The translations under genes were made by a program, and so were the position numbers. Under the pieces are notes generated by a model. That model had not been told where the DNA came from, made no database searches, and saw only the letters and a list, made by a program, of their open reading frames with translations. A stretch of 64,000 bases of DNA from NCBI RefSeq assembly GCF_027533625.1, contig NZ_JAQAGZ010000001.1:62001-126000 (forward strand), in the 5' to 3' direction. The stretch is from Paenibacillus gyeongsangnamensis (GTDB lineage Bacteria > Bacillota > Bacilli > Paenibacillales > NBRC-103111). Shown here piece after piece: positions 62,446 through 64,000 of the stretch (its first letter is position 1; each line of letters opens with the position of its first letter).

Positions 62446-64000
<1,555 letters not shown>

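Overview
The window looks like a Paenibacillus or close relative: a spore-forming Firmicute of moderate GC. Evidence is a complete gerA-type germinant receptor operon (29.5-33.3 kb), Gram-positive lipoprotein-type solute-binding proteins, AT-rich promoters with strong AGGAGG-like ribosome sites, and repeated membrane-anchored AraC regulators next to CUT1 sugar ABC transporters. No RNA genes, CRISPR arrays, prophage or intact insertion sequences were seen.

Layout. 0-3.8 kb is a decay zone: a LytS/LytR-type sensor pair, a DUF3311/sodium-solute symporter pair and a LysR regulator all carry deletions, frameshifts, a lost start codon or a missing N-terminus. 3.8-6.4 kb holds an AraC regulator divergent from a Cys-type S1 sulfatase. 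6.4-9.7 kb is a visibly AT-richer segment with a LuxR-type regulator and two short-chain dehydrogenases. 9.7-19.7 kb is a glycan locus: binding protein, two permeases, a lyase-tail remnant with a DNRLRE module, a membrane AraC regulator, a GH88 unsaturated glucuronyl hydrolase and a GH123-like/DUF4091 protein; several of its promoters share one sequence box. 20.1-25.9 kb is a complete ribose operon (rbsRKDACB). 26.2-27.7 kb is a SigV/RsiV-like ECF sigma/anti-sigma pair with a matching upstream promoter. 27.8-29.4 kb contains two more broken genes. 29.5-33.3 kb is the germination operon. 33.4-39.8 kb is a seven-gene operon: binding-protein importer, DeoR regulator, HAD phosphatase and TIM-barrel isomerase-like protein, a layout fitting uptake of a phosphorylated or acidic sugar compound. 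39.9-45.6 kb has a second DeoR regulator with clear repeated operator sites, a long ManA-like isomerase, a ROK kinase lacking the zinc motif, and a heparinase II/III-like protein without a signal peptide. 45.7-60.3 kb is a second glycan locus: membrane AraC regulator, two permeases, binding protein, a large secreted GH101 endo-alpha-N-acetylgalactosaminidase with a frameshifted tail, and a PL8 lyase lacking its start and signal peptide. 60.3-64 kb has two abutting lyase/DNRLRE fragments, a solo binding protein, and a GH2 beta-galactosidase cut by the window edge.

Together the genes describe a bacterium tuned to host-type glycans. Secreted enzymes (GH101 for mucin core-1 O-glycans, PL8 for hyaluronan/chondroitin-type chains) would release oligosaccharides; CUT1 transporters import them; cytoplasmic GH88, sulfatase, GH123-like, GH2, heparinase-like and sugar-phosphate enzymes would finish them. 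The unusual abundance of broken genes, mostly lyases, carbohydrate-binding tails, regulators and a symporter, suggests recent loss and rearrangement, although some single-base frameshifts could be sequencing errors.
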